Assembly (NCBI RefSeq): GCF_947507565.1
Contig: NC_089180.1
Location: forward strand, 2,108,001-2,172,000
Reading direction: 5' to 3'
Length of the DNA: 64,000 nt
From: Oscarella lobularis
Lineage: Eukaryota; Porifera; Homoscleromorpha; Homosclerophorida; Oscarellidae
Below, piece after piece: positions 1 to 11,004 of the stretch (positions within the stretch are counted from its first letter, which is position 1; each line of letters starts with the position of its first letter). Position numbers and translations under genes: made by a program. The notes under the pieces were generated by a model, which was not told where the DNA came from, did not search any database, and saw nothing but the letters and a program-made list of their open reading frames with translations.

Positions 1-180
1 CGCCCTTACATAAGAAGTGAAATTGTCGGCTTTTGCAGAAAATAAAGCATGCCAACTCACGTTGGTTTGGCAGTGCGATGCAAAGTATGTAAATAGGCTT
101 TACTAAAATTAGAGTAATAAGAATGTTTTGAGGGTGTTCGGGGATCCCATGATGGCTCACCAAAGGCCATCATTATCTAG
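1..180 (+). mobile_element. Helitron 3' end, family A copy 1
   Basis: The segment ends with a perfect 8-bp stem (149-156 with 166-173), then TAT and the terminus CTAG at 177-180, followed by T. This is the hallmark 3' end of a Helitron, a rolling-circle DNA transposon: hairpin, CTRR terminus and insertion before T. About 145 bp upstream of the terminus is repeated, with many substitutions, at 430-577. No TC-type 5' end was identified, so the left boundary is unknown. Confidence 0.7.
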
Positions 181-296
181 TTTTCAGCATAACAGCACTG
201 TTATATCTATGTCTGATAAACATAACGGGCATATAACAGTGAGCTTATTAGTAACATTTATCAAGGGAACGCAGCAAAGGAGCACGTTGGGTTTGT

Positions 297-323
297 CGTG
301 CTGCGAGCGAAGCTCGCAGCACG
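297..323. repeat. 12-bp perfect hairpin with GAA loop
   Basis: The 12-bp arms at 297-308 and 312-323 pair perfectly around a GAA loop. Other Helitron terminal hairpins in this window also have GAA loops. A CTGA at 339-342, followed by T, fits the CTRR rule, but the spacer of about 15 nt is long, so a third Helitron terminus here is only a possibility. Confidence 0.5.
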
Positions 324-429
324 CAAACCCAACTGCGAGCTGATAATGGGCCTCGTGACACGATCACCTGAAAAAGTTGGGCTGGGGAGGGGTAGCTCTG
401 TGCGCATGACAGGTCAAATTAGCTAATTG

Positions 430-577
430 TAGGATTTTGCGGAAAATAATGCATGTCATGGTTAGGCAGTGTGATGCACCTTATGCACATCAGCTTTCCT
501 AAAATTAGAGTGACAGATACCGTGCTGAGGGTGTTCGGGGATCACATGATGGCTCACAAAAGGCCATCATTATCTAG
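430..577 (+). mobile_element. Helitron 3' end, family A copy 2
   Basis: Diverged copy of the sequence ending at 180, with the same hairpin (ATGATGGC paired with GCCATCAT) and CTAG terminus at 574-577 followed by T. The two copies differ at many positions upstream but little in the hairpin, as expected if the hairpin is under functional constraint. The same end, inverted and lacking CTAG, lies at 36030-36090. Confidence 0.72.
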
Positions 578-939
578 TATACTGGGGATATTCACAGTGA
601 ATATCAGATAGGAGAATGGCTATGTTTCTTATCGTATCTATGTTGTTTATACCTCTTGCATTACTATGGGTCTTTGTTCGTCTCGCTCCTGGTCGTTTTC
701 TTGTTGGGGCGCTTCGGTTTCCCCGTTCGGGGCTCCGGCTTCTGGCTCTTCGGTTTGGGAGGCTTCGGGGGCTTATGTCGGTTGCGTTTCGGTTGGTTCC
801 GTTGCTCGTGGATCGTTCGTCGGCGCGTTCTGTTCCGAAGAGTCGTCTGCTCCCGAATCGGATCCCGGATGATGGGCCAGATCTACTTCGACGCGCCAAA
901 GAGCGTTTTGCGTGCTTGCCTAGCTTTATTTCGTACAAA
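578..939. other. Unassigned spacer between two Helitron tails
   Basis: GC-rich sequence lying between a plus-strand Helitron terminus (577) and a minus-strand one (940). Three overlapping plus-strand frames are open (616-1011, 656-943, 666-872), but none has recognisable domains, and the longest runs into the Helitron tail. I see no supported gene. Confidence 0.4.
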
Positions 940-1010
940 CTAGAGAATGATGGCCTGGTGTTGGCCATCAATGCAAAGCCTCCCACCGCTTACAGTACGC
1001 GAGCGCCTTA
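940..1010 (-). mobile_element. Helitron 3' end, family B
   Basis: Read on the minus strand this ends in a hairpin (GATGGCC paired with GGCCATC), ATTCT and CTAG at 943-940, followed by T. The same 65-bp end occurs on the plus strand at 49127-49192, which supports an authentic terminus. The element would extend rightwards; its other end was not found. Confidence 0.65.
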
Positions 1011-1075
1011 GATAATGTGCGTCATAAAAAATTCACTTTATTATCAAAAATTCCCTAAACAATTTTTAAAACTGC

Positions 1076-1180
1076 CTCGTGATATTCCTCTGTGATCACA
1101 GATTCCCTTGTGATCACAGATACCCTGATTCCTCTGTGATCTACCCTGCGATCACAGATTCCTCTGTGATCACAGATAAC
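1076..1180. repeat. Palindromic tandem repeat (CTGTGATCACAG)
   Basis: Short tandem array in which the 12-bp palindrome CTGTGATCACAG, or near versions of it, recurs about every 20-25 bp, separated by ATTCC or ATACC. No coding frame explains it. Confidence 0.7.
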
Positions 1181-1400
1181 CCCTCGAAAGTGGGCCAACA
1201 TTACAAAGTACTTTTTATGCGAGAGTGGCGTTCCTTGCGCCTGAACCGCAAGCGTCGCTCGCGCTAAACAAAAGGGAGACACTTACCCCTCGAAAGTGGG
1301 CGTTCCCGCCAACGCTACAGAGTACTTTTTTATGCGCGAGTGGCGTTCCTTGCGCCTGAATCGCAAGCGCCGCTCGCGCGCAACGAATTGAAGACACTTA
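1181..1400. repeat. ~110-bp tandem repeat, two units
   Basis: Two diverged head-to-tail units of about 110 bp, each with CGAAAGTGGG, a TTTTTATGCG segment and GTGGCGTTCCTTGCGCCTGA. Inverted units of the same family occur at 29371-29610 and a partial one at 35760-35840, so it is a dispersed repeat family. Confidence 0.7.
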
Positions 1401-2271
1401 TTGAAATTGTCTTGGACCATTTTTAAATTTTGGACGATTTATCCGGCTGTAATTAAAGCTACGGGCTTTCATAACGTTTTAGTAGTATGGGTCGGCGATA
1501 GGGGAGTGAGGGTCGGGGCCGACCCATGCCGACCCATGTGGGCAGAACCCTGTAGAAGCACAGTACATAAATTGTTATTTAGCCTGCTGCCAAACAGTTT
1601 CTCAAAGCCTACCGCTACTCTTGCCACGGTGCAACTATCTCTGGTGCAAGGAAGCTGTTCGGATATGTGCGTGGGCAGGAGGTGATTGATCCACTATCAC
1701 CACAAATTGACTTTGCGTCAGTTACCATCAAAGAGCTATTGAATGCAAGCAGAGCCAAGCAACATTGTCAGCGTTTTTGTGATAAATTCTAGTATAATAA
1801 CTCCTCGCGACGGTACTCCTCCTATTCGTTTACCAGACGACCGTTACGTCAGCTACATGACCGTGCTTTCACCATTTCCCTGACAACGGCCCAATCACCG
1901 TGGTACCACCAATTACGAAAAGCTTAATTAAAAAAACGAGCAGTCAGAGCGAGAGAAGTAGTCTACAGGTATCATCTCCTGATGGACAACGCTAAGACGT
2001 TACAAAAGTGCAAACTCGTTCCTAGAAAGATGATTCGAATTGGGCGATGTTTGATCTGATGAAGTTACTGCGCGACCTTCGACATTTTCGGGCGTCGCCG
2101 CTTGCATGAGACACAAAGGAAGCGAAGAGAAATTCACGCGGACGCGGAGGAAATAGTGAATCGCGAACAAGATTAAAAAATTGACGCGTCGTCGACGACT
2201 CATCTACCACCGGAATACTACAACGGCGAGGGTAATGTAATGCCGTTTCCATGACGTCGAAAGTGGAAAAC
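1401..2271. other. No gene seen
   Basis: No supported gene or mobile element. Short open frames (1401-1685 plus; 2000-2252 minus) have no recognisable domains. The right part is the 3' flank of the minus-strand Ig gene that ends at 2272. Confidence 0.4.
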
Positions 2272-3294
2272 CTACGCTTTCCACCTTTTCAAAACTAGTA
2301 TCACTATAAAAATAGCGCACAGTAAAACTAATCCACCCACAGACCCAGCAATAATGACAATTAGTTCTCGGCTTCCATCACCTCCAACAATGACGGTCTC
2401 AGCTGCAACATGAGAAACCACAGAAGTAGGATCTAAAATAAATAAATAAATGATTAAATAAATAACAAAACAATCCTACTTCAGCTCTCTCTCACATTCG
2501 ACTATGACTTTAAGATTCGTATGCGCTTTAAAGCTCCACTGTGAATTCTGCGCGTAACACTCATACTTTCCATTGCGCGCTCGATTCGCTTTGGGCACGC
2601 GCAACTCCTCCCGATACGTTCCCCCGATAGAATAATTTGAATTCGACGATACTATGGGAAGCGAGTTGAAATACCAATAAATCGTTACGCCAGTTGGCTT
2701 GTCGACAGGACAGCGCAATATTGCGTCTTCCCCCTCGCGAACCGTGTCGCTTTGAGGCAAAATTGTGAATCGATCTGAAAGAGAAAACCGGTTACCGGTA
2801 TGCACATTGCCTATCCGCCCGCCGCGAGAGGAACCTATGACGGGTAAATACGCGTGAGCGCTGATGTTCGTTCCATCGGCGGTCGTCGCGTGGCAATAAT
2901 AGTCGCCTTGATCTTCCATTGTAACCGAGAGGATATTCAAACGCGTCTTGGCTGTGTTGTAGACGTAGCGAAAGCCGCTGGGAACGGGGGTCGTGGGACC
3001 GATCGTCCACTTGGAAACGACTGGCTTTGGCGCCCCGGTGAGAATGCAATCAAACGTCGCCGAACCCGACAGTTTGACGTCCTTCGAACTCAAGCGAACG
3101 CCAATAGTATAAGGGTCTATAAAGAGAAGGGACGGACAGTCAGGAGGACGTTTGGCGTTAGGGAAGGTTTTCTGGGCGAGTTTTGTGCGATCCGCCTATT
3201 GCTAACTCGAGATGTACGTCTCACCTGAGCCCGTTGAGCTTGAGACGACTGAGCCGAGGAGACAGACAAATTGCGCGTAGATGCACCGCATCAT
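2272..3294 (-). CDS. Two-Ig-domain type I membrane protein
   Basis: Three exons, 3294-3225, 3116-2496 and 2432-2272, join in phase into 283 residues. All introns are GT-AG (108 and 63 bp) in phase 1. Exon 1 starts at ATG ATG and encodes a hydrophobic signal peptide (CIYAQFVCLLG). Exon 2 carries two Ig-like domains, each with the cysteine pair, core Trp and a D/N-x-G-x-Y-x-C motif (DQGDYYC; NGKYEC). Exon 3 encodes a short stalk, one transmembrane helix (LIVIIAGSVGGLVLL) and a basic tail of five residues (KRWKA). It is probably a cell-surface adhesion or recognition protein that signals, if at all, through partners, because the tail is minimal. The frame looks intact. The ligand is unknown. Confidence 0.88.
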
Positions 3295-3789
3295 GTAGCC
3301 AGGGATAGAAGAGAGATGTAGCTAGTCTGTCCAATGACGTGAAGAAAAAGAAGCTTTTGATGCGCATGCTCGCCGTCATAATCAGAATTAGCCAATCAGA
3401 ATTAAAAGACGTCCTTACCCACATAGTCTTATTGTGCCGTCCTCTGACCCAGCACTGCCTGTGCTCATTCCATTTTACCTGTTAAATAATATTCTAATTT
3501 CACCAAAATAGTCCTAATCAGTGTCTGCCTGAAAAACTTCTCATTCAAGTCCTTCCAACACAGAGGTAATTCTCATTTCAGGACCTCTCTTTCTCTCTCT
3601 CTAAGGCCCCGTTCCCTATTGGATTGTGCGCAATACGTGGGGCACTGGGTGGGAATTGGACGGCTACGTGTATATCAAATACGAAGGAAATCTGTGCGGT
3701 AAGGCGATGAGTGCTTCCGTGATAGTGAAATAAGAGATAGGTATTAGGAATTGCTGAACAAGTTGTCTGGGTTCTGGAGACGAGAGGTG
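3295..3789. other. No gene seen
   Basis: Upstream flank of the two-Ig gene and downstream flank of the decayed cadherin. It holds a short CT-rich run near 3590. No conserved coding frame or repeat was recognised. Confidence 0.4.
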
Positions 3790-4956
3790 TCAACTTATAG
3801 CTTTCACCGTCACTCGGACCTCCGACTTCATTGTCGCATCGCCTTTGTTTTGCGCAATAATCGTTATGTTGTATTGCCGATCACCTTCGTAGTCTAAAGT
3901 GAATTTTGTCGTTATCACGCCGGATGCTCTGTTTACGCTGAATCGTGCAACGTTCGCGTTCCTCACGCAGAAAATACTCGATGTCGCTAAAATACGCCGT
4001 CGTCCGCGTCTGTCGCTTTCACTTGACCCACGACGGCATTCGCCTGCGCTGCCGGCACCTCGAAAACATATAAATTCTTTTGAAAAACCGGCACGTGATC
4101 ATTGACGTCGCGAACAGTTATGGATACGTTGGCATAGGCGACGTGCTATCCGTCCGTGACTCGCACTTCAACTCGTACAATCGAAGCCAGTTCTCGATCT
4201 AAATTCATTAAAGTCGTTAGCAGTCCCGACGATTCATTAATAGCGAATGCCTTCGCAATGAAGACGGATGAACGGAATTGATGGAATACCCCAGCCGACT
4301 ATCTTTATCGACATCTAGAGCCGTCACCTTGACGACGGACACGCCGGCTCCTTCGCTCTTGGCGACGCTCGCCGAATAGGTCACCTGATCGAATCGCGGA
4401 ACAACGTCGTTGCGATCTTGAATTATGACGTTGAAAACGGAGCTCGACGAAAGGGGAGGATCGCCACGATCCACGGCGACGATAGTCAACGTGAACTCGT
4501 TCTGAGCCACACGTGGTCTAACGTCTTACTAACAATAATTTCTCCCAGTGTGTCGATATCGGCGAGTGTGAGAATCGACGTGCAAACCGCGCGCATCCCC
4601 CGGATTGGTGAGGGATAACTGAACCATGACTAAACCTTTGACGTATCCTTCCGGTAGATATCCGTGCGTCGCGTTGGAGTTCTGGAACCAAATCGATGCG
4701 CGGCGCCTCGTCGTTCGCGTCCTGAATGAAAACGCTCACGATGACGTCCGTTTCAAACGTACTCTCGCGAGGATCGCGAGGATTGTCCTTCGCCTTGACG
4801 AAGAATTCGTATCTCGACGACGCTTCCGCTTCGTATGAGACCCGTTTGATCGATTGTCGATTACGAAGTGGGTTTTCGGACGGCCGTACGAGTTCGTCAG
4901 TCGATAGCCTGAGGTGACGTGACCGTTGGGGCCCGCGTCCGGATCGCTAGCGAGAA
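3790..4956 (-). pseudogene. Decayed cadherin-repeat gene fragment
   Basis: The minus strand encodes successive cadherin repeats in shifting frames: LASDPDAGPNGHVTSG (about 4950), VSVFIQDANDEAPRI (about 4700), LTIVAVDRGDPPLSSSS and VFNVIIQDRNDVVPRF (about 4450), and [15 protein letters not shown] (about 4100). The DxNDxxP and DRGxPPL calcium-binding motifs are clear. A TTAG acceptor directly precedes the first repeat at 4956, so this is not a processed copy. At least five frame changes and an in-frame stop break it, so it is a relic or a badly assembled region. With the EGF segments upstream it was probably one large cadherin/EGF adhesion gene. Confidence 0.75.
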
Positions 4957-5339
4957 CCTAAGGGAAAAGAGAATTAAACATTAATCGGCGCGCTTTTTTT
5001 GACAGCTGCCAACCATGCAAGTTCCCTAATGAGCTTCGCGGTATTTCGTCTTATCGAATCAACGAATGACATCAAAGCCGCTTCCGTGTTTGTTATTAGC
5101 TCGATTAGCCTATTTAGGGGGCGACCATACTACTATGCTATACATACATGTACTGTACTACGGTCGAGATTCACAAGTTTGCTCGCGCGCGCGGGGGCCC
5201 CAAAACAGGGTCACGCGTACAGATTTCGTTCGCACGAAAACGTAGGCCACACAGATGGCTACTAGTAGCATGCTCGAAACAGACTCAACTCCCACACGAA
5301 GACACGCGCGAGACGTCCTCCTCCACTCTCACTAAGAGG

Positions 5340-6545
5340 TCGTGCGAAACAAAGTGATTTCCTTTTTCACATTCGTAGCCGTCGATCTTGTCGACGCAAG
5401 TTCCGTTATTGAGACACGGACTCGACGTACATTCGCCGCGCAAAGTCGCAGCGGGGTCCGGCCGGGCACATTCCCACGTTTGAGGCTACAGCGCAGGTCC
5501 GTACGTTCCGCCGTTTGCACACGAGCTCGCGCGACAGTCGCCCGGCGGCCACTCGCACCGCGTCCCGCTATAGCCGTCGAGACACTGGCACCACGGATAA
5601 TAAAATAGAGGGATTAGAAACGCCAGTGCGCTAAGCTATGTTCGTCATACAGATGCGTGACACGGCACGCCCCCTTAGTCTCGTCCGTCCCACGTACATT
5701 CTCAGTGCTACTGAGAGAAAAGGACATCCTCTGTGCTGTCTATTTCACTGCAAAATCGCTGCCAGAATGTTAGTAAACGTATTTGTGATTGATTTTCCTT
5801 CGGTTTAGCCGCCGATACTGTCGATTTCCACGCTTTTCGCGCTCGCAAGCACTTCTGGGATTATCCCGTCTTCGATCTACGTCGCGGACGACAGAAAACG
5901 TTAACTGTTGCTAGAATTGCTTACTGCACAGTGTTATTGCGTGTTTTCGCGTAGATTCCTCTTCGTGTTTGCCCGTTAGGGACCATTTTATCGAAATTTT
6001 TAGGCTAACTTTCTGGGATTGTTTTAGCTAAACTAAGCACCCTCTCAGTGTAGCCGCCTGATGACCTTATCCATCTAGCTTTGTTCTAGTGTGTTCGGCA
6101 TTGCAATAGCATGGGTCGAAGATGAAAAAGCGTTGAAAAAATGTCGAGCTCAAGCGGCGGGCAGAGGAAAAGGTTCGACCTGCGAGGCCATAATACAGTA
6201 GTTTGCTGGGCAAGAAGATGCCATTGCATCTGACAGGCCTTTAGACGCCACCAGTAAACAGTGAAATTTAATTTGGAAGAATCGATTGAAACCATTGGAA
6301 AATGGAAAATTAGACGGGAGTGGTCCAAAGAAACTAACGCTAGAATAAATGTCTGCATGATATTAGCTGATATAGGGTGCCCGCCAGTGTCACGTAGCGG
6401 CAGTAGCGGCACTGCTTTCTCATTTACGTCCGGGAATTACTGGCACGTGACCGTGTCGCGCATCTAACCCACTAGCGTACTTGCGTTTCTAATCCCTCTA
6501 TTTTATTATCCGTGCTGGCACTCGAACCCGTTCGCTCGATCCGAA
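5340..6545 (-). pseudogene. EGF-repeat exons interrupted by a TIR element
   Basis: The minus strand encodes EGF-like repeats: a C-x-C-LDGYSGTRCE ending, SSCANGGTYGP, and SSPCLNNGTCVDKIDGYECE near 5400-5600, with breaks between them. The first part of the same domain, coding NGFEC, lies at 6522-6545 on the far side of the 5592-6514 insertion. Removing that insertion and one copy of its 7-bp duplication restores the continuous reading NGFECQCLDG, so the insertion split an EGF codon run. This segment lies upstream of the cadherin repeats on the same strand and probably belongs to the same dead gene. Confidence 0.7.
5592..6514. mobile_element. 923-bp non-autonomous TIR element, 7-bp TSD
   Basis: The termini are inverted repeats starting CACGGATAATAAAATAGAGG (about 32 bp near-identical, with weaker similarity further in). 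The element is flanked by direct 7-bp copies of CTGGCAC (5585-5591 and 6515-6521). No transposase frame is inside. A 7-bp duplication with CA termini would fit P-like or hAT-like families; the assignment is open. Confidence 0.82.
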
Positions 6546-7374
6546 ATAAATAATTAAATACATCACATGACTCATAAAGTATCCATAAAGTATCCACAAA
6601 GTATCATGTCGCGATTCTAAAAAGAGACTCTGCAAATTGCATCAATTTTATTTTATAAACCATCATCCTTGATGCCCCCTAGCATGAGGCCTAGCAAATC
6701 TATCACACCAATATTTGAACGCCAATAAAAATACACTTACAACGAAATTACCAAATTATCATCATTAAACTTGGGTGCGCGCGCGCGACCGCCCGGATTT
6801 CAAACCGACGTCTCCCGCAACATAAACTGATCCGGCTGACTGAATCGTACGACGTCGGGTCGCGCGCGTTGCCGGCGGCGTGGGCGTGGCATCGCAATGA
6901 TGATGTGATGCTGATTCTGATGCTGATGCTGATGCATGTCGACGAGCGTTGCATTTTCTCGTACGCCACTTTGTGCGTTAGTTCGTGACGTATGGAGACG
7001 TTTACGACTAAAGTACGACAGCTATGACGCTTACAGGCTGCCAAGACGTTCTAAATTGCATTGAACGTTAGGCACGTTTAGAAAAGAACTACGTTTCTTT
7101 GAAATTCTCGAGAGAACGGCAGGCTTACGTTGATAGGATGTCCCTGACTTAGCGTCATAGAGGTTGCTCTAAATTTTAACCCTTGCACGTGCTCCAGAAA
7201 CACCGCACGCGATCTTGAAGGCAGAGTAATTGTTGAAACATAGATCGCGTTACAGACTGACAAAATCATCCATGCATACAAATGACGTCAGAAGTGACCG
7301 GTGTTCCTAATATGGCATTGCTTTGACTACATATAATCAATAAAAATTAAATTTGTACATACAATACATAATGA
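6546..7374. other. No gene seen; short CTGATG microsatellite
   Basis: AT-rich left part, then GC-rich sequence with a short CTGATG/CTGATTCTGATG run at 6895-6935. Minus-strand open frames (6748-7044, 7078-7281) lack domains, introns or repeats I can recognise. Confidence 0.4.
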
Positions 7375-9293
7375 TTAAATTATAGCGCACATCTGTTTAA
7401 GTTCCGGCGCCTGAGCGCACAAGTCGTCCTGAACGACCTCGATGCCCGTGATAGGGAGAAATCTATGAAAAGAAAATAATAAATACATGATTAATTAATC
7501 TCCCCCCCTTACAGAAATTCCAGATTCTTTTGACCGCGAAGTGGAGGCAGTTTACGCACGTAGGGAACGTTAGTCATTTTACTAAGAAATAAATAAATTA
7601 CCAGTTAATCCATTATTGATTTATTGATTTATATACAATTCTTCGAGATTGGCCAGTCCGATGAAGAAATCGTCGGGCCAATAAGTCAGATTGCCCACGT
7701 GCTCCATGTATCTTAGAGAGAAACTCGAATAATTTTCCGTGTGCGTGTTTTCTAATTAGATCGGTTCTTACAAATATTTCAAACTGTTTAGATATAGGAA
7801 GGCACCTTTCTCTATCCTCTCCAAACCCTCCATTTCACTCAAAGACCTAGAGACGCAAAAATAAATAAATACATATATATAAGAATTTCTAATAAAATAA
7901 ATAAATAAAGAAGTACTTAGATCTAATCTTACAGATATTGGAGCGTGTGTAAATTGGACGCGAAAACGTCTCGACGCAAAATCTTCAAATTTGAATTCCC
8001 CGTCAAATCGACGGCGCCCAACGTATCCTGGACTAGAAAAGCTCCCGGATCGAATCGTTCGATGTAATTGTAAGAGAGCATTCTGCACAAAAAAAAATAA
8101 ATAAAAAAATAAAAAAATAAAATTCTCTTACAGCGTCATAAGAGAAGGAAACGCGGCAAACGTTCGATTGGTTATTATTCTCAGTCGATTCACGCTGAGA
8201 TCGCTGAAGAAGGAAAATAATATTTATCTGTTTATTTTTCTTTAATTAAGTCTCTCTCACAGTGTTTGGATTCCGGTTAATTCTCTAAACAAGTCGGGCC
8301 GAAACGACTCGTCGTCTAATCTATTACCGCTCATCAACCTGAAGATAAATACATAAATAAAATAAATAAATCCATAAATAACTTACAGATCCTCCAAATT
8401 CGTCAAATCCCAAAACGCCTTGTCGAAAATCGTATGCAACTCGTTTACCTAAAAGAAATCGTAAAATAAATGATTAAATAAATATTTCGCTAATCGGTCC
8501 TCACAGCAATCGAAGCAAGCCAAGCCCCCGAAACGATTCAGGCCACACTTTTTGCAAATCATTAACGGACAGAATTCTGACAACACAAAAATTATAATTA
8601 ATATAATAATTAAAGAATGCAAATATTCGACTCACAGAGTTTTCAGACTCGATAGATTGCTAAACAAACCCTCGGATAACACTCGAAGTCCATTGGAAGA
8701 TATATTCCTAAAAATAATAAAAATTCTAAATCTAAACTATTTAGAAAATATAAATGTACAATGATTCTAATTTTGATAGAGACTTTTGAAACGTTCCAGG
8801 ACGAACTGCTTTGATGCCGTTATTCGTCAAATCCCTGCCATGGAAACAAACAAATAAATAAATAATCAAAATAAATCGTTTTGCTCTTACAAAACTCTCA
8901 GCTCGGCAATAGGTCGATCGGGAGGTCGGTGACATTGTTCTCGTTCAGAAGTCTGCAATAAAGTTATCATTTTTTCGAGTGAGGCCCCCTTTGAGGAACT
9001 TACAGTGTCCTGACGCTCGTCAACGAATCGAAGGCCTTCGAACCGATGCGTTTGACGTGATTATTGCTAAGATCACTGCGGGAAGCGAACGAGCGGAAAT
9101 TCGATTTGGGTCGACGGAACGCGAAGAATTCCGGGTGGTTTCCCCGAAAGGGCCCCCCCTCCGCCGCCGTTCGACAACAAGCGCCGAAAAGGCTCGCGAG
9201 GAAACTTACAGATACATGATGATGTTGTGAGAAAGATTCGCATTCCGAAAGAAATTGTCGTCGATTTCTTCGATTCGATTCCCTCGTAGAATT
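7375..9293 (-). CDS. Leucine-rich-repeat protein, about one repeat per exon
   Basis: Fourteen exons were read on the minus strand: 9293-9210, 9075-9004, 8952-8891, 8834-8760, 8707-8636, 8576-8505, 8448-8387, 8338-8261, 8203-8132, 8082-7933, 7846-7772, 7711-7637, 7581-7513, 7462-7375. Most are 69-84 bp, encode one leucine-rich repeat of 23-28 residues (for example DLSNNHVKRIGSKAF, NISSNGLRVLSEGLF) and use phase-2 introns splitting a leucine codon, as in LGR/relaxin-receptor-type genes. The last exon adds a Cys-containing cap (DDLCAQAPELKQMC) and a stop, with no membrane helix, so the product is probably secreted. The signal-peptide exon was not found. Exons 8952-8891 and 8448-8387 are each 62 bp and break the phase, so the gene is recently damaged, alternatively spliced or misassembled. 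Confidence 0.82.
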
Positions 9294-10837
9294 CTATCGA
9301 ACGAGAATCGACGAATAGAAAAAAAAGCGCAAGATAATAATAATAAGAAGAAGAACAACACGAACTAGGGGTCTACTTTTCGCGTGGGGCGATCGTTCCG
9401 CGTCCGCGATGACTCGAAAACGAACCCCGGCCGGAATTCTGACTGAAGCGACAAATACCGGCTCGGTGGCGAGTCACCGAAAGCCGAACAAAAGAACGTG
9501 CCACACACACCCTCCCGTTTGGCCTGACCCTATGCCACGGTCACGTGCAAGGGTCAGGTGACCTGACTACGGGAGGGGGGGATGTGTTGCACCCCGCACT
9601 GTGGAGTGCGGCCCAATCACAGGCCGAGTTGTCTGTGACGTAGGGACCAATTAGCTGTTCTAACCGTTTACGCCCTCGAATGTTTTTATACGAGTAGCGA
9701 TGAGTGATCAAGGTCGATCGCACGACCCAATCGTACGCGATCGTAAGCGAAAATGTGACGATCGTACGCGAAAGAAAGCAATGTACACGAAAACGACGAA
9801 CTCCTCAGCTGCGTACGATCACCTAGACCGCGCCTAGACTTTCCAATTCTCCCCTAGTTGTCTCGCTTTTGGGATCTCGAAGCTATGACGTAGAGCGTCT
9901 CTAATAACTTAATTCGTTTAGTGCGTACCGCATGCAACACTTGGACCATGCGCGTTTGGCCAGACCCTTCCTCCCGAGCGAAGGGTGTGGCCTCCAGACT
10001 AGGCTATGCGAGGGCACTGGACACACCTGACACGCACCAAAAGAAACGACATAATGAGACCACCCCCGCATTGGTCAAAGTCACACGAGCTCCTCCCACA
10101 GCGGACATTAATCGATCTATTTTGGAACATCGCACGGACGCCTTGATAAATAATCCACGTGATATTTAGAATTGAAAGCCCGAATAGTAAGGCAAAAATG
10201 GCTCTCACTAAAATTTCTCAACTCGATGGAGAAGACGTGGAAACTGAAGAGAGGTAGACGACTGAAACGCGTTCTCCTCGGCAATGGATACCAGATCATC
10301 GATTTGACTAAAAAACTAGAAAAGCTTCAATGGCTGATTAGTTAATTTCCCGTGTAGGTTTCGTGGTTTTCGCGCTTTAAAATAGCCCGTATGTTTTTAT
10401 TGCGGGGGTGCAGGTTCCCACGCGAAAACGGTCTTTACCATGCCGAAAAATGGTTCAAAAATTTAACGCTTAGCTGGTGGGCACGTGCCGGCTAGCGCAC
10501 GGGCGTCGAAACGCGTTCAGCCATTCGCCCCGTCGAAGTCGTCTGTTTTTCGAGTGCGCGGATCCGCTCGCGTCCCGCGCGGATCCACGCGCGTCACGCG
10601 CGGATCCACGCGCGTCACGCGCGTACGGCTAGCCGTCTCGAGTGCTGCGACGATTACGGCAGACATGAGCGAGCGGATTCGACGAGCTGTTGATGCGGAG
10701 CTCGTCAAGGGGAGAATCGCACAAGACAAATCGAAAGAGAAGAACCGTGATGGAGAGCCAGAGAATCTCATATGACTGTGGAAACAGCGGTACCTAAATA
10801 ATTCAATTAATAAATGACATGTGATTTTTCTCTTTAG
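9294..10837. other. No confirmed gene; small palindromes and GC-rich repeat
   Basis: No gene can be confirmed. At 9508-9590 nested inverted repeats pair CTCCCGT with ACGGGAG and CCTGACCC with GGGTCAGG around GGTCACGTG. At 10556-10626 a 21-bp unit containing GCGCGGATCC recurs about three times. An open start at 10200 (MALTKISQLDGEDVE) followed by a possible GTAGAC donor could be a first exon of an unidentified gene. The frame 10664-10775 (starting MSERIRRAVDAEL) could be a 5' exon of the PHD fragment at 10838. Confidence 0.35.
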
Positions 10838-11004
10838 AACATCCGTCTTGCTTGAAGTATAGCGACGAGTTAGTAAAGAGAATCATGAAGGAGCCGTGGC
10901 AATGCATTGAGTGCAAGACCTGTTTCATCTGTGCAGATCATCTCCTGCCAATGATGTATATAAAAAAGACAAGCTGTTTGTGTGGACGAGCAAGGTGCAC
11001 TCAC
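10838..11004 (+). pseudogene. PHD-finger exon, KAT6/PHF10/DPF type
   Basis: An exon bounded by CTTTAG and GTATGT encodes [12 protein letters not shown], then [18 protein letters not shown]...WQCIECKTC is the signature of the tandem PHD fingers of KAT6 acetyltransferases and PHF10/DPF chromatin-remodelling subunits, which read acylated histone H3 tails. The sequence that follows ([18 protein letters not shown]) aligns poorly with the second finger and lacks the usual C-D-x-C-D-R-G run, so the copy seems decayed or ends in an unrecognised exon. No neighbouring exon of such a gene was found. Confidence 0.55.

Noticed and set aside
616-1011. 131-residue open frame as a gene
   Set aside because: It is Leu/Arg-rich through GC bias, overlaps two other open frames and runs into a Helitron terminus.
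10485-10775. Mirror open frames on both strands over the GGATCC repeat
   Set aside because: Caused by a GC-rich tandem repeat; no homology recognised apart from a possible short 5' exon.
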